This document shows positions 14,474-21,851 of a stretch of 34,454 nt of DNA, piece after piece; within the stretch, counting starts at the first letter, position 1; every line of letters starts with the position of its first letter. The position numbers and the translations under genes were made by a program. The stretch comes from an uncultured Bacteroidia bacterium (GTDB taxonomy: Bacteria > Bacteroidota > Bacteroidia > Bacteroidales > Prolixibacteraceae), in contig CAIYPA010000345.1 of assembly GCA_903927965.1 (NCBI GenBank), positions 1 through 34,454 of the forward strand, given 5' to 3'. The notes beneath the pieces were generated by a model. It saw only the letters and a program-made list of their open reading frames with translations. It had not been told where the DNA came from and did no database searches.

Positions 14474-15144
14474 CATTTAAGAAGTTTATAAATTCTCTTT
14501 GATAAAATCATATTTCTGTCAAGGTTGAAAAAATGTTTTTTATAAAAAAGCAGAACAGATTTTACACTCTTCTCATCTCTCAATCCTTCCTTTAATCCGC
14601 TTACCAATCCGTCGACCGGAATTGAAGACCTTATATCAAGTACAATATGGTCTGCTTGTTTACCACCTGATTTTATTAAATTATAGATTGCGTTCTTCGA
14701 AGGCTCAAAATTAGTTTTGAGGTCTGCATTTATCAAAATTCCATCCTTATGAATAATAAAAATATCGAACCGCTTTTGTCCCCGTTTAAACATACCTTTT
14801 GGAGCGAATATCACATCATATTGAACTTCAGTCAATTTAATTGCCGTTGCGAATTCGTGGTCAAGTATGTTTGTTGGAATATGCTTAAATATCTGAGTGC
14901 CAAAATCCTTATTTATGTATATAGAAATCAGATCTTTATCTAATAATAATTCATGAATTAGTTTGCGACGCAGTGCTTTTTGTCGTAACTCAATGATTGA
15001 TTGTACAATAGAGATAAAAACAGTTAAGTCAGAATATAATGCCCCTGATGATTGGAATTTGCACCTCATGACCTTATTTTTTACGAAATTAAGAAGTTTT
15101 CGGAACTTCTTAACAGTTGATAATGATAGTCTGAAAAAAATCAT
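14473..15144 (-). CDS. CdiA-CT-like nuclease (orphan toxin candidate)
   Basis: From the ATG at 15144 the protein has 223 residues. A longer frame exists only with a TTG at 15213. The C-terminal half resembles the tRNase domains of contact-dependent-inhibition toxins: HEFATAIKLTEVQYDVIFAPKG (97-117), RFDIFI (125-130), INADLKTNFEPSKNAIYNLIKSGGKQADHIVLDI (138-171). Asp127 with Asp141-x-Lys143 could form a nuclease active site. The N-terminus (MIFFRLSLSTVKKF) lacks a signal peptide or the long CdiA delivery stalk, and no immunity gene is adjacent. It may be a stranded toxin cassette or an intracellular nuclease. It is AT-rich compared with its neighbours, consistent with transfer. Confidence 0.6.
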   Translation of the reverse strand: MIFFRLSLSTVKKFRKLLNFVKNKVMRCKFQSSGALYSDLTVFISIVQSIIELRQKALRRKLIHELLLDKDLISIYINKDFGTQIFKHIPTNILDHEFATAIKLTEVQYDVIFAPKGMFKRGQKRFDIFIIHKDGILINADLKTNFEPSKNAIYNLIKSGGKQADHIVLDIRSSIPVDGLVSGLKEGLRDEKSVKSVLLFYKKHFFNLDRNMILSKRIYKLLK

Positions 15145-15192
15145 TGTATCAGATAATAGGGAATTGTTGAGGTGAACTGAAGAATTGAAAAA

Positions 15193-15510
15193 TTCTCCCA
15201 AATAGTTCACCAATAGCGCAAAGGACTGTGATTAAATACTTTGCGTACTTTGCGGCCTTTGTGAGAAAAAATCCATCAAAATATAGGCTCCACGCAAAGG
15301 AAACAGCAAAATCTCTCGCAAAGTTCGCCAAGATCGCAAAGGCTTGCAATTAAATACTTTGCGTACTCTGCGGGCTTTACGAGAAAAATCCACCAAAATA
15401 TAGGTTGCACACACGGGATAGAGGAAAATCTCTCGCAAAGTGCGCCAAGGGCGCAAAGGCTTGCTATTTAATACTTTGCGTACTCTGCGGGCTTTGCGAG
15501 AAATATTCAA
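15193..15510. repeat. Tandem repeat, 118-bp period, about 2.7 copies
   Basis: Units start near 15193, 15311 and 15429, each with CGCAAAG motifs, ATTAAATACTTTGCGTACT, GGGCTTT and GAGAAA. The period is not a multiple of three, and the repetitive frame on the minus strand is judged spurious. It fills the gap between the nuclease gene and the divergently placed phosphatase gene. Confidence 0.8.
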
Positions 15511-15651
15511 CAAGTTTTAGATTTGATGATTAATTTATTCTTTGTATTTTTCAAAATTGGACAATGGATACACCATTCTTTCTAATATATTAACGTACAA
15601 AAGCTTACATCAATCAACATTTTCTTTCTTTCTGAAATAATATTATCAATC

Positions 15652-18330
15652 ATGAATTTACAGAAATTTTCGACCGTTATCCTTTGCCTCTTTTTCGCAA
15701 TTTCGATTTCAGGGAATGCCCAAAACAGGAAAAAAAGCAAAGGTCAGGACAAATACCTGAGCAGTTACGATACCAAAACCATATCGCCGACCGACAATCC
15801 GGGGTTATTGCCATATAACCGCTGGATCGATCCTGCCGGGGAACAGATCTTTTTTGGGAAGCCAGCCCAGGAAAACCATGCTCTTGATGTCGCCTTGTCA
15901 CCCGATGGGAAATGGGTCGCCGTTGAAGGTCGTTATGAGGTCGTGATCATCTCACAGGCGACAAAGAAAATTGTGGCCACCCTTGGAATGAACGAGTTCA
16001 TTAAAGGCCAAAGTTATATGAACACTTTCTCTGGTATTTGCTGGACTCAGGAAGGCCCCAAATATCAACTGTACTGGGGAAGTGTAGCAGGCAAGGGTGC
16101 ATCCTTTGTGCTTCAGGCCAACTGGGAAAATGAAAAATTAACGCCAGTCGGATCCATTTCATTTGCCGCGGTCAAACCGGCTGAGAATGCACTTCCCAAC
16201 GAAGTACTTGTTCTTAAAGAAGGTGATAACCAATTTTTGTATGTTACCTTAAATGGGAACAATACGGTTGTTAAAAAGGACCTAACTACAAAAGCCGTGA
16301 TCTGGACAACCAATGTGGGTGTTGCGCCTTTTGGGATCACATCTGCAAATGGTAAATTGTACGTGACCAATTGGGCAGGTGGACAACCCGATGCCAAAGA
16401 CCCTGATGTTGCGGGTGTTCCATGGGGAGCCGCCAAAGTGAACGCCGAAAACGGTGCCACACGCGAAGGTTCTGTTTCTGTACTCGATCCTAAAACAGGT
16501 GCCGTGCTAAAAGAAATTGTTGTGGGGTTGCATCCCAATGATATAATTGCCAGTCACGACGGAAAATTTGTGTTCGTTTCTAATGCAAACAGTGATGCCG
16601 TTTCCACAATCTCGACAGCTACCGATGCTGTGACCGAAACGATTTCAGTCAGGTTAAGTCCAAATAAGAACAACTATTGGGGAGATTCGCCAAACGGCCT
16701 TGCCATTTCAAACGACGATAAGATTTTGTATGTCGCCAATGGAATGGACAATGCTATGGCTGTTGTTTCACTTGGTCACAAATCATTTACCCGTTCTGAA
16801 AAATTGCAAAGTCAGGTTACAGGGTTCATTCCAACAGGTGCGTATCCAGGCGCCATTGCCGTTACAGGAGGAGACCAGCTGTTTGTGGCCAATATTGAAG
16901 CCGAAGGGGCGCATATCTCATCCATCCAGGAAGGTTCGACAAAACCATCCTACAACTCGCATAAACAGACTGCCTCGGTTTCGGTAATTCCGGTGCCAGA
17001 TGAAACGACATTAAAAGCCTATACCAAAAAGGTGGAAAACTCCAACCAACTGTTCAGGCTGGCATTGACGGCCCAGTTGCCTCGAAAAAATATGAAGCCG
17101 GTGCCTGTTCCTGAAAGGATTGGAGAACCCTCCGTTTTTAAACATGTGCTTTACATTATCAAGGAGAACCGCTCATACGACCAGGTTTTGGGCGATATGA
17201 AAAAAGGGGATGGTGACTCGACACTGACCATTTTTGGGAACAAGATCACCCCAAATACACACCAGATCAGTGACCAGTTTTTGCTGATGGACAATTTCTA
17301 TGTGTCCGGCAAGTGCTCCGCCGAAGGCCACCAATGGACTGATGCTTCGATTGTTACCGATTACATCGAGAAAGATGTACGGGCATGGATCCGCAGTTAT
17401 CCACACGTGCAGGAAGATGCTTTGGTCTATACCCAAACAGGTTTTATCTGGGATAACGCTTATAAACATGGAAAAAAAACCGTGATTTATGGTGAGGCTT
17501 CAATACCTGTATATGACAAAAGCTTTACCTGGACGACCATCTACAATGGTTTCCTTAACCATGAAAAATTCAATTTCCACAATACGACTACGATCAAACC
17601 GGTCGAGAAAATACTGAGCCAGACCTATCCGTCATATGACGAACACAAGATTGCTGATGTGATCAGGGCCGATGCGTTTATCAAGGAACTCCAGGACTAC
17701 GAAAAAATGGAAGGCGACCATTTCCCGGAACTCATGGTGATGGCTTTGCCAAACGACCATACGGGCGGTACAAGGCCAGGATTGCCAACTCCCCGTGCGA
17801 TGGTGGCCTGTAACGATGTGGCTTTGGGACAGATTATTGAGGCTTTGTCGAAGAGCAGGTTCTGGGCAAATACCGTTGTTTTTGTGACCGAGGATGATTC
17901 TCAAGCTGGATGGGACCATGTATCTGCCTATCGTACAGTGGGTATGGTGATCAGTCCTTACTCAAAAACAGGACAAGTGTTCCGTACCAATTACAATCAG
18001 CCATCGATGGTGCGGACAATTGAACAGATTTTGGGGATCCCTCCGATGAACATCATGGATGCCACTGCCAAACCAATGTTCGATTGTTTTACGGGCAAAC
18101 TAGACCTTAAGCCATATGTTGCCCTTCCCAGCCAGATCCCATTGAACGAGATGAACCCGCAGTTGAGTGCATTGAACGGGAAGGAACTTTATTATGCGAA
18201 GAAAAGCATGGAGCCCCAGTTTGATGGGATCGATTCGGGCGATGACGATACGTTCAACCGGATCCTTTGGTATGCAATGAAAGGGAAAGCCAAATATCCA
18301 AGGAAATACAGTGGGAAGGATGAGGATTAA
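15652..18330 (+). CDS. Secreted YncE-like beta-propeller / alkaline-phosphatase-superfamily protein
   Basis: The 892-residue protein has a signal peptide (to about residue 23, GNAQ). The first half is a seven-bladed-type propeller with YVTN-like repeats: ALDVALSPDGKWVAVEG, VAPFGITSANGKLYVTN, LHPNDIIASHDGKFVFVSN, SPNGLAISNDDKILYVANG. From about 495 a phosphoesterase domain (PF04185-like) begins: VLYIIKENRSYDQVLGDM, then GKCSAEGHQWTDASIVTDY and a late VFVTEDDSQAGWDHVSAYR contributing metal ligands. It probably hydrolyses a phosphate ester or phospholipid outside the cytoplasm; the substrate is unknown. It is the only plus-strand protein gene supported in the window and is convergent with the NACHT gene. 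Confidence 0.85.
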   Translation: MNLQKFSTVILCLFFAISISGNAQNRKKSKGQDKYLSSYDTKTISPTDNPGLLPYNRWIDPAGEQIFFGKPAQENHALDVALSPDGKWVAVEGRYEVVIISQATKKIVATLGMNEFIKGQSYMNTFSGICWTQEGPKYQLYWGSVAGKGASFVLQANWENEKLTPVGSISFAAVKPAENALPNEVLVLKEGDNQFLYVTLNGNNTVVKKDLTTKAVIWTTNVGVAPFGITSANGKLYVTNWAGGQPDAKDPDVAGVPWGAAKVNAENGATREGSVSVLDPKTGAVLKEIVVGLHPNDIIASHDGKFVFVSNANSDAVSTISTATDAVTETISVRLSPNKNNYWGDSPNGLAISNDDKILYVANGMDNAMAVVSLGHKSFTRSEKLQSQVTGFIPTGAYPGAIAVTGGDQLFVANIEAEGAHISSIQEGSTKPSYNSHKQTASVSVIPVPDETTLKAYTKKVENSNQLFRLALTAQLPRKNMKPVPVPERIGEPSVFKHVLYIIKENRSYDQVLGDMKKGDGDSTLTIFGNKITPNTHQISDQFLLMDNFYVSGKCSAEGHQWTDASIVTDYIEKDVRAWIRSYPHVQEDALVYTQTGFIWDNAYKHGKKTVIYGEASIPVYDKSFTWTTIYNGFLNHEKFNFHNTTTIKPVEKILSQTYPSYDEHKIADVIRADAFIKELQDYEKMEGDHFPELMVMALPNDHTGGTRPGLPTPRAMVACNDVALGQIIEALSKSRFWANTVVFVTEDDSQAGWDHVSAYRTVGMVISPYSKTGQVFRTNYNQPSMVRTIEQILGIPPMNIMDATAKPMFDCFTGKLDLKPYVALPSQIPLNEMNPQLSALNGKELYYAKKSMEPQFDGIDSGDDDTFNRILWYAMKGKAKYPRKYSGKDED

Positions 18331-18349
18331 AATCCTGAAAGCAAAACCT

Positions 18350-18436
18350 TTGTGTCCTCTACATTACCTATGTGCCTATTTGTTAAAGTCTTATAAACAC
18401 ATAGGCACATTAGTTTTAAAAACACATAGGACACAA
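18350..18436. terminator. Nested inverted repeat between convergent genes
   Basis: An outer 9-bp pair, TTGTGTCCT (18350-18358) with AGGACACAA (18428-18436), encloses a 10-bp pair, ATGTGCCTAT (18370-18379) with ATAGGCACAT (18401-18410). It sits just after the phosphatase stop codon. A terminator or mRNA-end role is inferred from position; it lacks a strong T run. Confidence 0.45.
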
Positions 18437-18455
18437 TAGTAGTATCCGGCTGCGA

Positions 18456-18504
18456 AAAAAAATGCCCGTTGCGGCTCGTCCCATCGCCGCACTGCCATTT
18501 TTTT
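18456..18504. terminator. Bidirectional terminator-like hairpin downstream of the variable region
   Basis: An outer AAAAAAATG/CATTTTTTT stem (18456-18464 with 18496-18504) and an inner TGCGGC/GCCGCA stem flank a 10-base loop. The T runs on both strands suit termination for the convergent genes. A GC hairpin just past a DGR variable region also recalls the cruciform found next to initiation-of-mutagenic-homing sites in characterised DGRs. Confidence 0.6.
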
Positions 18505-18509
18505 CCGAG

Positions 18510-20648
18510 TTACCCGCCTTGGCCTGGACCAGAGGTGAACTCAAGAGCAAACAACAAGCGGAACCCGATGAAGTCCCAGTAGTTGACGGGCGTGTTGTTG
18601 ATGCGGATAGCCACCCGGCTGATGATGGCGCGGAAGTGCCACGAGCCGCCGCGCAAAACACGTAAAGGGCCATCAGAAGGTCCTATAGGATTAATTTGCG
18701 GTTGTTGGCTATAATCACTGTAACGATCGTAGCACCATTCCCAAACGTTGCCACTCATGTCGTATAACCCCAACTGGTTCGGTTTTTTAAGCCCTACCGG
18801 ATGGGTTTTTTCTTTACTGTTTTTATCGTACCACGCATAATCGCCCAACTCGTTCTCATTGTTGGTCCCGGAGAATATTGTACGGTTCTCCGAACCGCCA
18901 CCTGCTGCATATTCCCATTCGGCCTCGGTTGGCAAACGGAAACCCCAAACCTTTGTGATATCGGTGGTAATTTTGCCGTCCATGTCCAACAGGTTCCCAT
19001 CTTTGTCGTAAACCTTGGCAAAACCAGCTTTAACGTTCAGAAGGTCACAATAGACTATTGCATCAAACCACGTTACTTGTTCAACAGGGTTTTGATCGTT
19101 GTCTTTAAAATTGGAAGGATTTGTTTTACCTGTGGTTTTTACATAATCGGTTTGGGTTACTAAATACTTGGACAGGTAAAAATCGCCGACTGTCACCGGA
19201 TATTTATTGTCCAATTTGAAAGTCCCGCCTTTAATAAACTTAAAATTCGCAGGTATTACTTCATCCAAAAAGAAAGCCTTCGCCATATCCATACCTGAAA
19301 ATTCAAATTTACGAGCAAATCTTCCATCCTCGATGCACCTTTTGGCGAGGAAGAATTCGAGGATCGATTTGTGGGAGAACTTCCAGTTATGGTTGATATC
19401 GCGTGTCAGTAGCGATTGGCCCGTGATTTCGTAATCCTGAAGTTCAATATTGTTGAATTTGCACAAGTCGGAGGCAGTTTCTTTGTCGATGCTCAGGTTG
19501 CCGGTTTGCTTGTGCTGGCCATAGATCTTTAGGGCAACGAACATCGAAAATTCATATAAATCCTTCTTGAATTTTTCGCGAGTTGGAGTATCGTATTTGC
19601 GTTTGTTGGCTTCCCGCTCTATCCATTTCTGGATCAATGTTTCGTAGATCGAATAGGTTGTCGTGAATTTTTGGTTGCTGCCCACCAATAAGTCAATATA
19701 AGCCAGCAACATTGGCCGCACCATCAGTTTTGGTGAACTTTTGACAATGGTTTCGGCCAGATGTTTCTTCTTCCTGTTCCAGAATGCAAACCTGCCATAT
19801 TTCTTGCACAAATATTGTTTTACCTCCTTGTCGCTAAATGGGGAAAGGTACAATTTGGCAAGGGTATGGAAACCTTTGTCGTCAAACCGGGGAACTTTGA
19901 GTTCGTAAGCCTGGTTTTCCTGTCCTGGGAAATATTGGGTGCGGCTTGTGATCACCACTTCCCTGAAGTCGCGGGTCAATTCCACAATTTCGTCGAGGCA
20001 TTTGCGGAAACGTTCGTCATCTGTCAATCCATCAGGCACTACCGGTGGTAGCAAGCCCTTGTATTCGTCGAAGGCATCGAGGAGAAGGATCGTATTTTTT
20101 GCTTCCTTCTGATTTTTGGCCATCTCTTTAAGCTGGTCAATGATCCGGTTGTCGCCAAAAGGTAAGAGCTTTATTGTATATTTTCGGCCAAAATTGGAAA
20201 AGGAATTATAAGCCACAAAGAGGTTGATCATAAAGGTCGTTTTTCCCATCCCTGAATCGGCAAGGATCAGGTAAAATTTGTCGGTTTCTTTTTTTCCATT
20301 AAAACCTGTCTTGATAAACCAAGGAATCAGCTTGTCCTTGACAACAAATCGATGGCTGAAGCCGGGCTCTTCTTCGGCAGAAGGGGAATGGTTCTGGAAC
20401 TTGGTCGGGATAAACAATTCACGCGATTGCATGACTTTTTGCTCATCGAAATAGGGGGCAAGGTCTTTGGCGGCTTTTGAGTTGGTGTAGTTTGTCTGGA
20501 TTTTTTTAATCAACCATCCGAACAGAAAGATCAGAACTGCCGTAACGATCAACGACAGGTTGGCACTTGTCTCCGGGCTTATCCCAAGGTATTCCAAAAG
20601 CAAATTGATTGGGACCATTTTTAAAATTGCGTCCAATATTTTTTCCAT
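18510..20648 (-). CDS. Membrane-anchored NACHT/STAND NTPase with C-terminal FGE/C-type-lectin variable domain (DGR target)
   Basis: The start is the ATG at 20648 (712 residues); the frame extends upstream only to a TTG. There is one transmembrane helix at about 30-49 and a P-loop ADSGMGKTTF at 130-139. Walker B is TILLLDAFDEY (186-196, with the paired acidics of NACHT ATPases), followed by VVITSRTQYF (231-240) and a helical region ending KFSHKSILEFFLAKR. From about 470 to 700 there is a formylglycine-generating-enzyme-type domain (FIKGGTF, FRLPTEAEWEYAAGG, GNVWEWCYDR, RVLRGGSW, IGFRL). Between GGSW and IGFRL the expected DGR scatter is seen. Such proteins are proposed immune or conflict sensors: the lectin-like domain binds a partner and the NTPase signals. 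No effector domain was recognised. Confidence 0.85.
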   Translation of the reverse strand: MEKILDAILKMVPINLLLEYLGISPETSANLSLIVTAVLIFLFGWLIKKIQTNYTNSKAAKDLAPYFDEQKVMQSRELFIPTKFQNHSPSAEEEPGFSHRFVVKDKLIPWFIKTGFNGKKETDKFYLILADSGMGKTTFMINLFVAYNSFSNFGRKYTIKLLPFGDNRIIDQLKEMAKNQKEAKNTILLLDAFDEYKGLLPPVVPDGLTDDERFRKCLDEIVELTRDFREVVITSRTQYFPGQENQAYELKVPRFDDKGFHTLAKLYLSPFSDKEVKQYLCKKYGRFAFWNRKKKHLAETIVKSSPKLMVRPMLLAYIDLLVGSNQKFTTTYSIYETLIQKWIEREANKRKYDTPTREKFKKDLYEFSMFVALKIYGQHKQTGNLSIDKETASDLCKFNNIELQDYEITGQSLLTRDINHNWKFSHKSILEFFLAKRCIEDGRFARKFEFSGMDMAKAFFLDEVIPANFKFIKGGTFKLDNKYPVTVGDFYLSKYLVTQTDYVKTTGKTNPSNFKDNDQNPVEQVTWFDAIVYCDLLNVKAGFAKVYDKDGNLLDMDGKITTDITKVWGFRLPTEAEWEYAAGGGSENRTIFSGTNNENELGDYAWYDKNSKEKTHPVGLKKPNQLGLYDMSGNVWEWCYDRYSDYSQQPQINPIGPSDGPLRVLRGGSWHFRAIISRVAIRINNTPVNYWDFIGFRLLFALEFTSGPGQGG
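18570..18638 (-). other. Putative DGR variable region (VR core)
   Basis: Residues 671-693 of the NTPase. Between the fixed GGSW and IGFR motifs, the residues H, F, R, I, I, S, I, I, N, N, V, N, Y, D, F are all encoded by NNC codons. That is what adenine mutagenesis of AAC (or related) codons in a template repeat would produce. The scaffold residues between them (A, RVA, R, TP) match the usual DGR lectin framework. No template repeat (an AAC-rich near-copy) was found elsewhere in the window. Confidence 0.75.
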
Positions 20649-20685
20649 AAGGTTAGTCGATATTACATTACTGAATAACAATCAA

Positions 20686-20907
20686 TTAGCTCTCAATAAT
20701 TAACCAGTTGTCAATTTCCTGTTGGCTTATCCCTTTAATCTCGACTGCTTTATCCACCCTCATTGATAATCGTTCGGCAAAAAACTTCGCCAAGATTTTC
20801 CTAATTTCAATTAACTCATTTTCTGAAGGATCAAATGAATAAACCTTGAGCAGCTCCAATTGTAAACTGCATAACCGTGGATTTGGAGGCATTTGCGGAT
20901 TTTCCAT
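20686..20907 (-). CDS. Small antitoxin-like protein (73 aa) upstream of the NACHT gene
   Basis: From the ATG at 20907 it encodes 73 residues: a short Pro-rich start, then LCSLQLELLKVYSFDPSENELIEIRKILAKFFAERL and a tail ending ISQQEIDNWLIIES. This resembles small proteins of the pattern LQLELLKLY..D..E.EL.EIK.LLA.YFA, which in many Bacteroidota and cyanobacteria lie upstream of PIN-type toxins and are presumed antitoxins. That link is recalled, not tested. Here the downstream gene is the NACHT/FGE protein, 37 bases away. A -7 box (20928-20935) gives a leader of about 15 bases, supporting this start over the longer frame from 21036. Confidence 0.65.
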   Translation of the reverse strand: MENPQMPPNPRLCSLQLELLKVYSFDPSENELIEIRKILAKFFAERLSMRVDKAVEIKGISQQEIDNWLIIES

Positions 20908-20927
20908 AATCTTGATTTTTGTTTCCA

Positions 20928-20935
20928 CAAATTTA
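20928..20935 (-). promoter_or_regulatory. -7 promoter box of the antitoxin-like/NACHT operon
   Basis: TAAATTTG on the minus strand matches TAnnTTTG, 20 bases before the ATG at 20907. No convincing -33 TTG was found. Confidence 0.5.
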
Positions 20936-20980
20936 CAATCTTTTGGAAATAATTCCTTGATTGTGGGCAAAATGTTGATC

Positions 20981-21011
20981 GTGATAGTCTCACTCGAAGT
21001 GAGGCTATCAC
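20981..21011. repeat. GTGATAGTCTCACT palindrome, copy 1
   Basis: Near-perfect palindrome with one mismatch in the right arm. Related copies are at 21417-21449 (degenerate) and 21719-21751 (perfect 16-bp arms around one base). All lie upstream of the NACHT operon promoter. Confidence 0.65.
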
Positions 21012-21052
21012 TACTGATCAAAAATCTCAAATTCATTCATTTGATTTTCAAA

Positions 21053-21126
21053 GCTGCAGAGCAGCGATAATATTTGTAGAACTAAAATTTAAAATAGGCA
21101 GTAGGTGCGGAGTACCGTAATATTTT
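21053..21126. repeat. Hairpin pair GCTGC-AGA-GCAGC and GGTGC-GGA-GTACC
   Basis: Two small hairpins at 21053-21065 and 21104-21116, each followed by an AATATT-type flank (AATATTTGTAGAA; GTAATATTTTGG). The pair recurs at 21492-21566. The rest of 21127-21410 holds an 8-bp GCGGCGCA/TGCGCCGC inverted repeat and a GCACC-TAAC-GGTGC hairpin, with no gene. Confidence 0.6.
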
Positions 21127-21491
21127 GGCCATTAAAGATTTGCGTATTGCGATAAGCTATACCATTTTGCAAAAAATGATTGAACCAGTTAAATTAATCT
21201 GTTTTATCTATAAGAAATTTTCTTTGTTGCGGCGCATCGGTCAGTTGATTCATTTTGAACATTCTGATTGCGCCGCTCAATGGTATTATATTCGTTTTCT
21301 ACCAATATTTCGCACCTAACGGTGCTTTTTGAAAGTGCCAGGAGTAAATATTCCTCATGAATAAAATCATATATAATACATTGTCATTCAATCATATAAA
21401 CACATATTGTTCCAGAGATGATTGTCTCACTCGAAGTGTGGCTATCACTAATAACCTTATTAAACTGACCTATATTCGCGAGATATTCAAA

Positions 21492-21653
21492 GCTGCAGAG
21501 CAGCGATAATATTTGTAGAACGAATGGTTAACATAGACAGAAGGTGCGGAGCACCGTAATATGTTGGACATTTTTTGTTTCAATATTACGGTGCGCTGCA
21601 CCTTTTTTGCGAAAGGTGATTAATTCGCTACAAATATTCCGCTGCTATGCAGC
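21492..21653. repeat. Fold-back element of 162 bp made of two hairpin pairs head to head
   Basis: The left arm carries GCTGCAGAGCAGC (21492-21504) and GGTGCGGAGCACC (21543-21555) with their AATATTTGTAGAA and GTAATAT flanks. The right arm is the inverted order: GGTGCGCTGCACC (21591-21603), then GCTGCTATGCAGC (21641-21653). The element can fold into one large structure. Confidence 0.6.
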
Positions 21654-21718
21654 TTAGCTACAAAGAATCTCAATTTATATCGTATTGATTATCTTTTATA
21701 TAGCGATTAAATGAAAAT

Positions 21719-21751
21719 AGTGATAGTCTCACTTGAAGTGAGACTATCACT
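21719..21751. repeat. Perfect palindrome of 33 bases
   Basis: Exact 16-bp arms, AGTGATAGTCTCACTT and its reverse complement, surround a single G. It is the most intact of three copies in the 20981-21751 stretch. Confidence 0.7.
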
Positions 21752-21788
21752 AAAACTACAGCTTTCTACCGCTGATTTTCGCAGATCT

Positions 21789-21836
21789 AATCAAAAAAAG
21801 AAAGTCCCTTTTAAGAGGGACCTTCTTTTTTTGATT
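21789..21836 (-). terminator. Strong terminator hairpin at the end of the glycan operon
   Basis: A perfect 14-bp outer stem, AATCAAAAAAAGAA (21789-21802) with TTCTTTTTTTGATT (21823-21836), continues into GTCCCT/AGGGAC with a six-base loop. It lies 15 bases past the DUF1080 stop codon. A and T runs on both strands make it usable in both directions. Confidence 0.8.
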
Positions 21837-21851
21837 AAAAAATTAAAATGC

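Noticed and set aside
14255-14476. A 73-codon minus-strand frame opposite the small RNA
   Set aside because: It covers the reverse complement of the small RNA's promoter, hairpins and terminator. The composition is not protein-like, so the RNA explains the signal better.
15232-15513. A 93-codon minus-strand frame with repeated RKARRVRKV...LRSWRTLREI peptide
   Set aside because: It is only the translation of the 118-bp tandem repeat, whose period is not a multiple of three. It has no start context and no protein-like composition.
18331-18509. Search for a DGR template repeat or reverse transcriptase next to the variable region
   Set aside because: No AAC-rich near-copy of the variable region and no reverse-transcriptase motif (such as YADD) was found in any translated frame that I examined. 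If the DGR is active, its other parts lie outside the window.
18416-18673. Ser/Ala-rich frame opposite the NACHT C-terminus, considered as a DGR accessory (Avd-like) protein
   Set aside because: It overlaps the coding strand of the NACHT gene in another frame and shows low-complexity composition. Avd proteins are helical bundles with no such pattern.
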